Source of the DNA: Kalaharituber pfeilii
Taxonomy: Eukaryota > Ascomycota > Pezizomycetes > Pezizales > Pezizaceae
Assembly (NCBI GenBank): GCA_015179045.1
Contig: WHUZ01000090.1
Coordinates: 168,803-232,802 of the forward strand
Length of the DNA stretch: 64,000 nt
Reading direction: 5' to 3'
Every line of letters begins with the position of its first letter. Position 1 is the first letter of the stretch. The notes beneath the pieces are model-generated. The model saw nothing but the letters and a program-made list of their open reading frames with translations. It was not told the origin of the DNA and made no database searches. This document shows, one piece after another, positions 11,320-22,359 of the stretch. Position numbers and translations under genes: made by a program.

Positions 11320-11930
11320 TTAAAGTTAACGCTCAGCTCAGCTAGGTTTCCTCCGCCGACCATATTTATAGACCTGGTCCAGTCTAAAATCCCCATGTAC
11401 CCACCGAGCGACTATACTGTAAGAAGGATGCCAACGGTAAAATATAACACTTCAATACGTATAAAAGAAATTGATAAATTCCTAGTCTCGTAACATAAAC
11501 GCCCATATGAAACAAAAATGACAGAAAAAGCAGATAGGAGTAGTCGCCCTACCAAGCTAGGAGTAAGTTACGTTTATCTGGGAAAGGCAGCCATGTCGAG
11601 TAGCTGTTAAAGTGCCGGGACAGTTAGATGGAGCGGTTTGACGGAGTGGCGGGACGGGTATGGGGGCGGGGTGATGATGGTACGGGGGTGGAGCAGTCTC
11701 GAGTCTACTTGTTGATCTGACTTAACGTCGTGAAGGAGTGTGCCTGTTATCTCTAATGATGGAGGTAGCAACAAGACGAGTATAGATTTGAGGGCCCCGG
11801 TACGATTCTGGGGTTGAGCTGGGGAAGAGGGGTTGTCCGGGGCACCTTAACTATCAATACAATGGACTATGGTCCCATATGATCAACTGTAGCTGAAACC
11901 AGCTGCAACCTGCTTTTAATTTCTGCTCAA
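11320..11930 (+). repeat. Long dispersed repeat, copy B (includes R1 at 11740-11920)
   Basis: Partner of 5940-6660. The copy lies just upstream of the NACHT-ankyrin gene, so part of it may now act as promoter sequence. It includes tagtctcgtaac at 11484, the micro-element core, without a clear duplication. Confidence 0.5.
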
Positions 11931-11946
11931 GGAACGTCGCGGAAAG

Positions 11947-11971
11947 GTTTTGCTACGAGACTATGTTTTGC
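11947..11971. mobile_element. Micro-insertion tacgagactat between 7-bp repeats
   Basis: GTTTTGC at 11947-11953 recurs at 11965-11971. The bases between contain TACGAGACTA, the inverse end of the micro-element core. The site lies about 330 bp upstream of the NACHT-ankyrin start codon. Confidence 0.5.
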
Positions 11972-12209
11972 TACGACTTCTACAGCCGTAGCAGTAAAGT
12001 TTGAATTATTTTGATGGTTAGAAATTTAGATTTCATCTGTTGTGTGGAAATTGCACAGATTGATCGTGAGGCACTGTCACCTCATCTACGCTCTCCTTTC
12101 AGCCATCCATTCAATTAAAATTATGACAGGGATACAGTATGTAGGCGTAGTCTGTGGCGATGCAATTGGCGGAGACAACAATTGCAGCCGTAAGCAGGGA
12201 TGTGGGTAG

Positions 12210-12293
12210 AGATACAGCTATAGTATACTAACAGTCTATACTATTATAAGCGCTCCATCAACAACAAAATCAACAAAAGCAGAAACAATCAGC
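12210..12293 (+). promoter_or_regulatory. Presumed core promoter and leader of the NACHT-ankyrin gene
   Basis: AT-rich words (tatagtatac, ctattataagc) precede an A- and C-rich leader of about 45 nt ending in atcagcATG. This fits a fungal promoter and leader. No specific factor site can be assigned. Confidence 0.3.
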
Positions 12294-15200
12294 ATGAGCG
12301 GACAAAAGCAAAGGAAACCATTCTTCAAGAACCTGGCAGCAGATTTGCGCCAGTCTTTCGGGTCGCGGAACGCGGGTTCGACACAGCAACAACAGGCCTT
12401 GCCCGCCGGTCCATCGAACAATCAGCTGGCGGCACGATCAAGATCCCCTTTTCGATGGCATTCCAAAACCTCGACCTCTCCCAATCCAGGTGCGGTTTCA
12501 CCTACCGTAGCTGCTGTCGCATTAACACCTCCAGCTGTGGGACCCTCCGGAGGTGGCCCAAGGGCTGGAGTTGCAGCTCCGACGGCTACAGCTGTCGCCG
12601 CACCGACATCCCAGACACCCTCGCTACCCCCTGGATGTTACCGGGGCGCCGGAACTGCGACTCCGACAGTACTTGCTGTTGTACCGTCACAACCGGCGCC
12701 TCTGGCATCCCCGGCTCCCTCGGGAAATATCGGAGCTGCAGCCCCACCGACACTCTCGGTGTCCCCAGCATCTCCGACACCCTCGGGACGTGTCCCAGGA
12801 GCTGGAACTGCAGCACCAACAGTACTTGCTGTGCCGGCATCCCAAGCACCTCCGGCACCCCCGGCACTCTCAGCACGCTCCGGAAGTGGCCCAAGTGCCG
12901 GAGCTGCAGTTCCAACCAACTCCCTAATCTCACTATGGCAAAGGTCACTTGATATAGCGCAGAGAATGCTATTGGAAAAGGGATTGCCGCCTCTCAATGT
13001 CATTAACCCTGCATGTCCATGCCAACCAGCAAGTGAGATTGTTCAGTTAACCATAGGTGACTTAGAGGACGCAATCGGCCAGCAGAAGGGGGCAGCTGTA
13101 AGCATACTACGGTTGCAAAAAGCTTTGAAGAGCTTTGATAAGTATGCACGGATTGTCGACATAGCAATACAGCATAGTCCGGAGGTTACTGCTCTGATTT
13201 GGGCAGGTGTAAGAGGAATATTGCAGGTTCGTTAAGTTGGCATATTATTTTTGTTACAGCAGTTGATTGACTGGTGGTAGGTCACTTTGAATCATATAGG
13301 AATCACGGAGAGTCTTGAACAGTTTACCGCCACTATTGCTGAAAAGATAGCGCTATGCGATTTTTATGCCAGTGTCTATGCAGAAATAGCATCGAAGATT
13401 ACCTTGTCATCCGCCACTACAACGCAATATCTTCAACAAACACTGGATTCCGCCTTGCCAGAGCTTTACGCTGCGGTTCTGGTTTTCTCAGTGAAGGCAC
13501 GCCAGTATTTCGACCCTTCTACCACTAGGATGAGAAAACTTGCAAACATGTTCAAGCCCTTTGTTATTGAGTTTCAGCCATTCCTCGATGATATTTCAGA
13601 AAAGGAAAGACAAATTCGAGAGTGTGCAGATATAGCTACAATGAATAGGATTATGGAGCACTCTGAAAAGCTTGAGCGGTTACACCAGCGGCTCAATAAC
13701 TTGGAGGCAAAACTGGGGCCTTTAACCAAGCTAAACGAAATTAGTAACAACATTATAAAAGCAGAGTTGGCCAGGATCAGGGAACTCCGGAAGATGCTAT
13801 CCCCTCTTGAGTCCGTGATACGATATCAGGATGTGCTATCTACTCGGGTTAAGGGGACAGGTAACTGGTTTCTACAGCATGACTATTTCCTCCAATGGCG
13901 TTACAGCACCACACAAGATGCAAGCGATCGTGTTCTGTGCTGTTATGGCCCCCCGGGTGCCGGAAAAACTGTGATAAGGTATGACTGTGTCTATACTAAG
14001 AGAGATAATTAAGATATTCACTGCTAACACTATTTTGCACGTATGTAGTTCCATTGTATTTGAGGATCTTATAAATACATCCCAATGTCCTCCACGAGAT
14101 AAAGTAGGGATTGCTTGCATATATTGCGACTATCGGGACCAAGCCAGTCAAACATTAGTTAATATCCTGGGCAGCATTCTCAAGCAGTTTCTAACTTTAG
14201 TCTCACCGGTACCAGCTACCGTCACGAGCATACTGGAGTCTATCCAACAGCAGGACAAGAAAGTGATGCTTGAGGATATTTCGAGAATGCTGGAGATCAC
14301 CTTACCCATGTTTGACCGCAGCTTTGTCTGCATCGATGCTCTAGATGAGCTAGATCCCAAGGCTCTGAGAGGCTTCCTTGAAGTGCTTCATAGTGAATTC
14401 CATACTACTCGAATATTCCTCACTGGGAGGCCTCATATACAGCCAATGGTCAACATATCTCTAGGCCTCGATCCTAATCAGCAATCCACCATCCATATTG
14501 AAGCCCACAAAGGTGATATTACGGTATATATTAATCATGCAATTGCACAGGATACAAATCCAGATGCCATGAATGAACAGCTGAAGGCTGATATATTCAG
14601 CACAATTATAGAGAAGTCTCGAGGCATGTTCCTGCTTCCTGCTTTACATATCGGCATGGTACTTGAGCAAGAGACAATAAGCAAGAGGCGGGAGGCATTG
14701 AACGAATTGCCAATAGGCCTTGATGAGGCTTTCTCACGCATCATTGATAGAATTAGATCACGACCTAGAGCAGATCTGGGCATGCAAGTACTGATGTGGT
14801 TACATCTTGCCTACCGACCGCTAAAGCTGGTTGAGCTCAGCCACGCACTTGCAGTGAAGCGAGGTGATACTGACCTCGATGAGGAAAATATTCCTTCAAA
14901 GAAAGTGCTATTAGAATGCTGTCTTGGGCTAGTTATTGTGGATGAAGAGACAATGACCGTTCGATTTGTGCACTATTCGGTGGAGGAATTTTTCAAGCAA
15001 CATGCCGGTGCATACTTTCCTAGCAGATACAGCACTGCAGCAGAAACTTGTTTGACATACCTTAATTTCAACGGCCTAGCTCACTCTTGTACCTCACGTA
15101 AGGTTCTGGAGCAACAAATGACAGACTTTCCCTTTTTAAGTTATGCAGCCTGTAATTGGGGCCACTATGCACGACATCGGCAGTGGCATGATTCTGTTAG

Positions 15201-16524
15201 AGAGCTTGCCTTGAAGTTACTACGGTGCAGCAGCAAGAAATCCCATTGCGCTTTACAAGTGTTAGATATCTATAAAATCCCTAAATATTTTCGTTGGAAC
15301 TGGGAATTAGATGAGTTATTCTTGGGAATACATGCAGCTGCTTACTTTGGATTGCAGCTATACATACCTTGTTTAGTGAATAGGCCTGAGGATTGGAATT
15401 CAAGAGATCGGGATGGTTATACACCGCTGATATGGGCCGCTATGGAAGGGCATGAGGCCGTTGTAAGGCTGTTCGTTGGGCGCAAGGATGTGCACATCAA
15501 TGCAATGGACAAGAAAGGCCGGACACCATTGTCATTGGCAGCTATGAATGGACATGAGGCTATTGTGCGACTGCTTATCGAGTCTGAAGATGTGGATGCT
15601 GACTCTAAGGACAACTATGGCTGGACACCATTATCATTGGCAGCTACGAATGGGCATGAGGCTATTGTGCGGCTGCTAATCGAGTCCGAAGGTGTGGATG
15701 CTGACTCTAAAGACAACTTTGGCTGGACACCATTGTCATTGGCAGCTATAAATGGACGTGAGGCCATCGTGCGGCTGCTTATCAAGTGTGAAGGTGTGGA
15801 TGTTGACTCTAAGGACAATGATGGCTGGACACCATTGTCATTTGCAGCTATGGTTGGACATGAGGCCATCGTGCCGCTGCTTATCGAGTCTGAAGATGTG
15901 GATGCTGACTCTAAGGACAACTATGGCTGGACACCATTATCATTGGCAGCTACGAATGGGCATGAGGCTATTGTGCGGCTGCTAGTCGAGTCCGAAGGTG
16001 TGGATGCTGACTCTAAAGACAACTTTGGCTGGACACCATTGTCATTGGCAGCTAGAAATGGACATGAGGCCATCGTGCGGCTGCTTATCAAGTGTGAAGG
16101 TGTGGATGTTGACTCTAAGGACAAGGGTGGCTGGACACCATTGTCATTGGCAGCTTGGAATGGACATGAGGCCATTGTGCGGCTGCTTCTCGAGTGCAAA
16201 GATGTGGATGCTGACTCTAAAGACAACCTTGGCTGGACACCATTGTCATTGGCAGCTAGATGTGGACATGAGGCCATTGTGCGGCTGCTTATCGAGTCCG
16301 AAGGTGTGCATACTGACTCAGAGGACAACTATGGCTGGACACCATTGTCATGGGCAGCTAGAAATGGACATGAGGCCATTGTGCGGCTGCTTGCTGAGCA
16401 TGAGGATGTCGATGTCAACTCAAAAGACAATGATGGCAGGACGCCATTGGCATGGGCAGCTGCAGAGGGACATGAAGCCATTGCGAGGCTATTGAGTGAA
16501 CGGTATCACGCTACCTCTCACTAA
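12294..16524 (+). CDS. NACHT-ankyrin STAND receptor (NLR-like)
   Basis: Three exons (12294-13226, 13281-13978, 14049-16524) join through 54- and 70-nt introns to 1368 residues. The order is a short basic N-terminus, a proline/alanine/serine-rich segment with imperfect PTVLAV-type repeats (about 45-205), a helical domain like the DUF7708/Goodbye-type N-terminal modules of fungal STAND proteins (about 206-500), a NACHT module with P-loop GPPGAGKT (534-541), Walker B FVCIDALDEL (about 636) and FLTGRPHI, and eleven 34-residue ankyrin repeats from about 999 to 1360. Such proteins are signal-sensing NTPases, in several fungi linked to self/non-self recognition and programmed cell death; the role here is inferred. 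Three consecutive repeats are duplicated almost exactly, a mark of recent repeat exchange. The start is supported by the paralogue at 47965, which also opens with a QKQRK motif. Confidence 0.9.
15412..16500 (+). repeat. Eleven in-frame 102-bp ankyrin repeats
   Basis: Units share TPLSLAA-NGHEAIVRLL. Repeats 3-5 (about 15592-15897) and 6-8 (about 15898-16203) match at the nucleotide level with about six differences in 306 bp. Variable residues cluster after the AA pair (TNG, ING, MVG, RNG, WNG, RCG) and at the repeat boundary (NY, NF, ND, KG, NL). Confidence 0.9.
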
Positions 16525-16529
16525 ATGTA

Positions 16530-16820
16530 AGTGATCATTTTTACTAGTCACCTGAGAAGACTTGGAGAATTGTCCGTTCCCGTGTCCTGTATGTCTTTTT
16601 TGGTCCTTGAGCTAATCCTCGAGACTAAGTTTCTCCCACGTCTGTCTCAAAGCAGGTACTTACTAACTACTGGACTGTAGCTTGATTTAGTCTCGATTTC
16701 CATTGGAGAACAGGGCCTGGTGTACGCTGAGGTAGAATGGGACATACAGAAATTTCTATTTACAGGACACTACGTTCAGAAGATGGGTGTGATGTTTCGT
16801 CTGTTCTCTCATGTTTTCTT

Positions 16821-16851
<31 letters not shown>

Positions 16852-17480
16852 TTTTGTTTTGCGCCTTTATTAGATCATGGGACTATGACGAGATATTTCT
16901 TTAGCCTCAATTTCTCCTGCTTCGATGTAGTTGAGTTTTCTTTTCATTTTGGCATTTCTTTCGAGGACCTTCTGGTTTCCATTTCCCTTGAATTGCTCTA
17001 AATGAAGCAGGCGTTCTCGTCCTGTCGGGAATCCAGTCTGCTCCGGAGCGGCCAGCTGGTTCTTGAGAGGACAGCACTCGGCCGTTCGTGTGTATGAAAA
17101 TTGTTCACCTAATATTCGATATTTTCAATTATTTAGATGCACACAATCATCTTGACTGGTTGATACAGTGGACATAGGCAATGTGGCGGCAGGAGACGTA
17201 GTCGGCATGGGCCCTGATTTTTTCTACCGATTGAGACGTCATGAGGGGGTTACTCTACGAGACTAGTGTTACTCGAGCGTTGGTTTACAAGCGAGAACCA
17301 AGTTTGAAAAATCTCTGCACCCCTCTATAGCTCAGCAGCGCGTAGTCTCCACATGCAAGGGTCGACGTCAGACCCGGCAATGCCTATGCATCTAAAACTC
17401 CCACAAATGCTCTATAAATTGTCATTCACCAGGCTGTCGAGACACATAAGTTCCGCCGCTTCGTGAGCATGCAGTAATAG
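16530..17480. other. No gene; T tract and one micro-insertion
   Basis: A T-rich tract at 16818-16855, followed by gcgcctttattagatcatgg, may be a decayed retroposed tail. At 17249-17274 GTTACTC flanks tacgagactagt; extended to nine bases the flanks agree at eight. No coding sequence is recognisable. Confidence 0.45.
17249..17274. mobile_element. Micro-insertion TACGAGACTA with 8/9 flank match
   Basis: The flanks are gggttactc (17247-17255) and gtgttactc (17266-17274). The inserted core is the same ten bases as at 11954. Confidence 0.55.
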
Positions 17481-17492
17481 TACTTGATAGTA

Positions 17493-17497
<5 letters not shown>

Positions 17498-17530
<33 letters not shown>

Positions 17531-17565
17531 CAGTGTTCGCGTGCCGCCCTATGGGCTATGGCGAA
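17498..17565 (-). repeat. LINE-tail hairpin, minus, T to A pair at stem base
   Basis: A T tract (17498-17525) is followed by the 30-nt hairpin at 17536-17565. The outer stem is TTCGC/GCGAA instead of CTCGC/GCGAG, a paired change. Inner stem GCCC/GGGC, loop TAT as read on the plus strand. Confidence 0.8.
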
Positions 17566-18068
17566 TTTTAGGTACATTGTGAAGGAAATTGAAAAGTGAA
17601 ACAGTCAAGTGAAGGAAATTGAGAAGTGAATAGTGAAATAAGAAAGTCTTCCATTTCTCGTCAAGTGGAAAGTAGAAAGTATACGTAATAAGAGAGTCTT
17701 TTACTCAAACCGTCTCATCAACGTCATTAGTTGGGTCTTTATCGATACTACAGAAGACGGAGTAATCTTCCTTACAGTACTTATGGCTTGGAACAAATAT
17801 ATTTTTCTTTTTTTTTTCTGTTTATATAATTACTCATGAACCGAAAACACGTACGTAGTTGATTTTCAAACACTGTGGTGCCTGCCATGTACTGTATATA
17901 ACTCCAGAGCTATGAAAATGCTAATTCCCGAGCGGACACACTGGACTCCAGAGCGGCGCGGGTCTCTCAGGAAAACTACATACAATCCCCACGGGGACTA
18001 GAACACAGGGCAGCTGGTAATCTTTCGGTGATTGTGGATACGTTACATAGTTTATGGTCATCAATTAG

Positions 18069-18100
18069 TACCATGCACAAAGGCGGAAGGTAAATGATAT
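18069..18100 (+). repeat. 32-bp exact repeat shared with 23322-23353
   Basis: The word, which contains aaaggcggaaggtaaatg, is identical at both places and ends abruptly. The first copy abuts the pogo element at 18119. Its origin is unknown; it could be the end of an unrecognised element. Confidence 0.6.
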
Positions 18101-18118
18101 ATTCTTTACTGTGTTCTA

Positions 18119-21100
18119 CCGGGATATTGCGCACTTTCGGGTGACTAATAAATGACTTCTCAAAATTCAACGACTTATTCAATTAACTTCAAATTAAGTA
18201 CAAAGCATTTAGATACATGTAGAAACCTATTTCAAACCTTGTTTAAGCACAAAGAAATTTTTCAGGTGGGGTGATTTTAGTAACATACCTATTTGGGAAG
18301 GACAGACACTTAAATGTCTAACTTTTGCAGAATCATTTCCTGAGTCTCACAGCCATTGTAGTAGATGCTCTTGTGGGTCTAGATTGTGGATGCGAAGTAG
18401 GGAAGAGCTGGCATCTTGTGGGTGGAAGTGATGTCTGAACAACTATAGTATCCAAAGTGGTATCTGAGACAGCATCAGATGTTTCAGAGTCATCTGTATC
18501 AGACCAGGCTTCTGGTGACTCTGAAGCAATTCTAGCTTGTTTGTAGGTACGTTGCGGTGGTTGACGCTTATTTTTGGCCTGTGGTTGCTGCGAATTTGAC
18601 TTGGATGCTCTTTTTTTTTTTTTGGTTGTTGCTTCTTTTGCTCTTCCATCTCTCGCTGCTTTTTGAGCCTGATAATATCCTTTCCTGTGATAGGCCCAAT
18701 GACTGGAAGACGTCTTTGGTCCTTTGTCTTGAGTTTTTTACCACGCCGCTTGAGTTTCATGTTGATATCTCTTTCAATATCAACCTCAGTCATTGCTCCT
18801 AATGCTGCTAATGAAAGTTTAAGAAATGACTTTTTGAGTTCTGACTGAGGGGCATCTGGAAGCCGTTGAATAAAGCAAATGGTACGTCTTTTGAGTGCTC
18901 TAGGTGTCCTAGGAGTGTAGATACTATGGGAGGATATTGGATGTGCTGGAGAGAGGTATTTTTCGATAGCTGTATGTTGCATATTGCTAAGCGGGATTCT
19001 ATAGTTGCTAGGATATATTCTAGTTCCTGCCCCTCTAGACTTGATATTCTGCGCCGTAAAGGCACGCTTTCGGGGTGCCTTAAGCATTGGCCAAAAATTC
19101 TCTTTTCTAATGATATTAAAATTCTCTCTAGTAAAGGTATCTACCTCTTGACTATAGGCATGTTGTAGAGGTGGAAATCACCCAACATCTAGAGGCTGTA
19201 GAAGATGCATTGAGTGTGGAGGAAGACAAAACACTAACATATTATACTCCAAACACCATGAAAGAAATTCCAAGAGTAATAAGATGCATGTCCATCTAGA
19301 AATAATACAAGACGATGAGTTTTCTTAGACAATTTTGTTGCCAGGGAGTAAAAATAATTCTGCAAATAGTCTTGGCCTATTTTATTGTCTGTCTATACCT
19401 TAGGTGAGTGGTTAAATCTTGCTTCCTTATCTTCTGGAGTTATACCTGCATACCATCCTGCTACATGAGTTTTTCCTTTATATATAATATACGCAGGTAA
19501 TACTTTACCGGCTGCATTAATTGTCTCAATATCTATAATTGTTTTCCTGTTTCCATCTACTCTCTTGCGCACATGCTTTCTTCCCGCTCTACAAATCACT
19601 TTGCATTTACTTCCTCTTCCTAACATAAATCCTTTCTCATCCATATTCCATATATTCTCTACGGGTATCTTATTCCTTGCTATCACTTTTTGCGCTGCTT
19701 GAATAAACCTTTTTACCACTTCTGGATTATTTGCTGCTGCCCGCTGGTGTCACAGCCCACGCCCTACAGTCTCCGCACACTAAGCCATAACCGCCGGCAA
19801 GCCATGACCGCCGGCAAGCCATGACCGCCAGCAAGCCATGACCGCCTCCCGCCAACAGCCGGCAAGCTCATAGAACCGGCTAGCTATAGGTAGCTAGCAA
19901 GCTGCCAGTATAGCCCACCTGCCAGTATAGCCCACCTGCCAGTACAGCCCGCCTGCTAGTATAACCCGCCTGCCAGTATAGCCTACCTGCCTGCTTAAGC
20001 AGTGCTTGTTACGGATTGCAACCGACCGTTTGCAAACCGTTGCACCAAAAGGTAGAACTACCGGTACCACCCGGTAGTGCGGTCGGTATATATAGCAGTA
20101 TCCGTACGGGCCGGTCAGCGACTCGCTTACGTTTGCGCACGTGGTCAAGGATCTTGGCTCCCTTAGACGTCCACACGTACTAGTAATCAGCTTCCCTCTG
20201 CCGCCATGGCACGCCAAGCCGTGACAGTGCTATAGTGAAAACTCTGCCTTCACAACTCTGTTCTTACTACTGCCTTCGTCACTGCTTCTACCTTTGTATT
20301 ATGTTCCTTAGCTAATGAACCTATCATGTATATATAGGCTCTATCTTGCCCTCATGTAAATAGTTCTTTCTCTCCTTGTCTGTTGTCTTCTTAATAGACC
20401 CATATGGTTCCTCGCAGTCCATATGTTCTTGTTATTCTTGTCAATCCCTAAATCTAATTCAGTACCTGATCTTCTCTGCCTATTCACCATAGCCTGCCAT
20501 CGCCGCTGAACTGGCACCGCTGAACCGCCACTCACGAGCCTCTCCTGTCAAGCCTCTTCTGTCAAGTTTATCAATCCTCTGCGGTTCAGCGTTTGTGCAA
20601 CTACTGTTACCCTGAACCAGTCGTATCCCTTAGCAGCACCCGCCCGCCGCCGCGCGTGACAGCTGGTGCTCCTGAGCCGTTGCTAACTTCTGCTTAACCT
20701 CTGGGTGTCTTTTCATAAACCTGCATACCCAATTTTTACCTAAATCTTGCTTAATGCCCCCCTTACATTTAATTATTAAACTAGTAGCAATCTCTCTCAA
20801 AGTTTCTATCTCAATAGGGAATCCCATATCATCCACCTTCTCAAGATATCTTACTACTGCCTTTTCCTGCTCTTTATCTAGGTGCTGCTGACTCTCATGA
20901 CTAACTCTACTGTATGAGTAGTAGTTTTCCCTTTATATCTATTTCTCACTGTAGCTTCAGCTAATCCTAGAAAGTCTGCTGCTCTCCGAACTGACTTGAA
21001 CTTACCCTCTTTAAGGCCCTTAATAGCGTCCTGAATTTTCGCTTCTTGATCTTTTGCCATGGCTGGGTTCTATAGACCTCCGGGAATAATTGTTGTTGTG

Positions 21101-21188
21101 TTGCTGTACCCCACAATTGCCCGCAACTGTGGGTGTTGTCAAGGAATTGCGCTAGTGCGCAACATCCCGGTCGTGCGCAATATCCCCG
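18119..21188 (-). pseudogene. Decayed pogo/Fot1-like DNA transposon
   Basis: Terminal inverted repeats begin CCGGGATATTGCGCAC and end with the inverse at 21188, each flanked by TA (18117-18118, 21189-21190). Minus-strand fragments in transposase order are an HTH of Psq type starting MAKDQEAKIQDAIKGL (20878-21060), a CENP-B-type HTH segment with VCRFMKRHPEVKQKL (20630-20836), the first catalytic segment NIWNMDEKGFMLGRG (19393-19719), a PPHSMHLLQPLDVG segment followed by a stop (about 19190-19250) and a lysine-rich C-terminus (18443-19087). Frames are broken many times and an LTR-like element splits the gene at 19748-20661. Without that insertion the element is about 2.15 kb, a usual size. It cannot encode a transposase. 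Confidence 0.8.
19748..20661. mobile_element. 914-bp LTR-like element inserted in the pogo transposase
   Basis: It starts TGTCACAG, ends GTGACA, and is flanked by a 5-bp duplication GCTGG (19743-19747, 20662-20666), which fits a solo LTR or small LTR-derived element. The bases on both sides join into the transposase frame around EHQ. About 300 bp next to the 20661 end recur inverted at 61491-61820. The part 19780-19990 contains short direct repeats of ccgccggcaagccatga and ccagtatagcc types. Confidence 0.65.
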
Positions 21189-21230
21189 TAGATCATGTTC
21201 TCGTAGCCAGACGGGCACCAAGAGGTGCAA
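21188..21230. repeat. Micro-element core, no clear duplication
   Basis: TGTTCTCGTAGCCAGAC lies at 21197-21213, next to the right end of the pogo element. Flanking direct repeats are not evident. Confidence 0.35.
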
Positions 21231-21792
21231 AGACCCAGTGCTAACGTCTGGAACTAAAGTAGCCCGCGTGCTAGGAAACTAGTCACCCGACTTGCGGGTA
21301 GTTTTTTTGTATTTGTTTTGAACATACACATACCACCTGGGTATGAGAATACCACATACCGCGTACCACGAGAACAGATGACATAACACCGAATCGAAAA
21401 TCAATTATTTCACCCAGGCCGCCCATGGATAATACACTTTTACATATCTTAGATTTGATTAAAGATGCTAAATTAACACTGAAGAGCTTTAGAAGAGACT
21501 TTGCAGATTTAATCCGCAAAGTCTCTTCTAATGCCTGTATCGCCTTCGAGAGTCTTTATCCCTGGATTTACAAAGAATTTGCTTCTGAAATGTGACTCCC
21601 ATCCTTTACCCGACATCTCCAAGTCCACAAATTTGAGTTATCCACTGACCCAGAGGGGGAATACCCTTAAAAGCCATCGGGTCTTGTTGCTACACTACTG
21701 CTAGATTTCCCTGAGCCTCCGAGTAGGCCTCCTTGCTTGTTACTAGGTCCCGACCTATTGTGGTAATGGCTTCTACTGCCGGGTTGGAGATA

Positions 21793-22021
21793 TCGGGTGT
21801 AACCCACTCTAGGGTTGGAAATGTCGGGTGCAACCTAGTCTGGTTGCACTACCCCTCGTAGAGGGGTGCGACCCACTGTAAAGTCGGGTGCAACCCGCTC
21901 TATGTTGGGTGCAACCCGCTTTATGTCAGATGCAACTCGCTCTATGTCGGTTGCAACTCGCTCTATGTTGGATGCAACCCACTCTATGTCGGGTGCAACC
22001 CACTCTAAAGTCGGGTGCAAC
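21793..22021. repeat. 21-bp minisatellite
   Basis: About nine units of the form gggtgcaacccactctatgt with unit length near 21 bp. Since 21 is a multiple of three it opens a repetitive minus-strand frame with a seven-residue period (ERVA-DI type). There is no sign that it is translated. Confidence 0.8.
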
Positions 22022-22199
22022 ACCTCAAGCCTATCGGGTACATAAACACTCTCATTGATAGCGTCAAGGGAGATTGAAAGAACTTTGAAAAGATAATAGC
22101 TTTAATAAAGTAATAGGAATAATTCTCCAAAGCTTCATCTGCCTATAACCATATAATAAATGGGGTGGGTGCAGGCCCGGCCACGGTTCAATTTCTAAG

Positions 22200-22352
22200 G
22201 GTCCTAGGGTGGGCGGTCCCCCCGCAATACAATGTGAACCGCGGGCATCATGTACCTAAATATTATTTCTTTTCCTTTAATAAAACCCTCGCCATAGCCC
22301 GTAGGGCGGCATGCGAATAATGAAATAAAAAAAAAAGAAAAAAAAAAAAATA
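22200..22352 (+). mobile_element. LINE 3' end fragment with hairpin tail
   Basis: Shares ccccccgcaatac-atgt and ccgcgggcat with the element at 38718-39090, then the hairpin 22288-22317 (outer stem CTCGC/GCGAA with one mismatch, inner GCCC/GGGC, loop GTA) and an interrupted A tract to 22349. Confidence 0.75.
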
Positions 22353-22359
22353 GGGTGGG

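Noticed and set aside
15417..16328. Three long antisense frames across the ankyrin repeats of the first NACHT gene
   Set aside because: They restart with the 102-bp period of the sense repeats and carry only serine-rich filler, so they are products of the repeat structure.
21788..22025. CRISPR-like array
   Set aside because: Units are contiguous 21-bp repeats without spacers, and the genome is eukaryotic.
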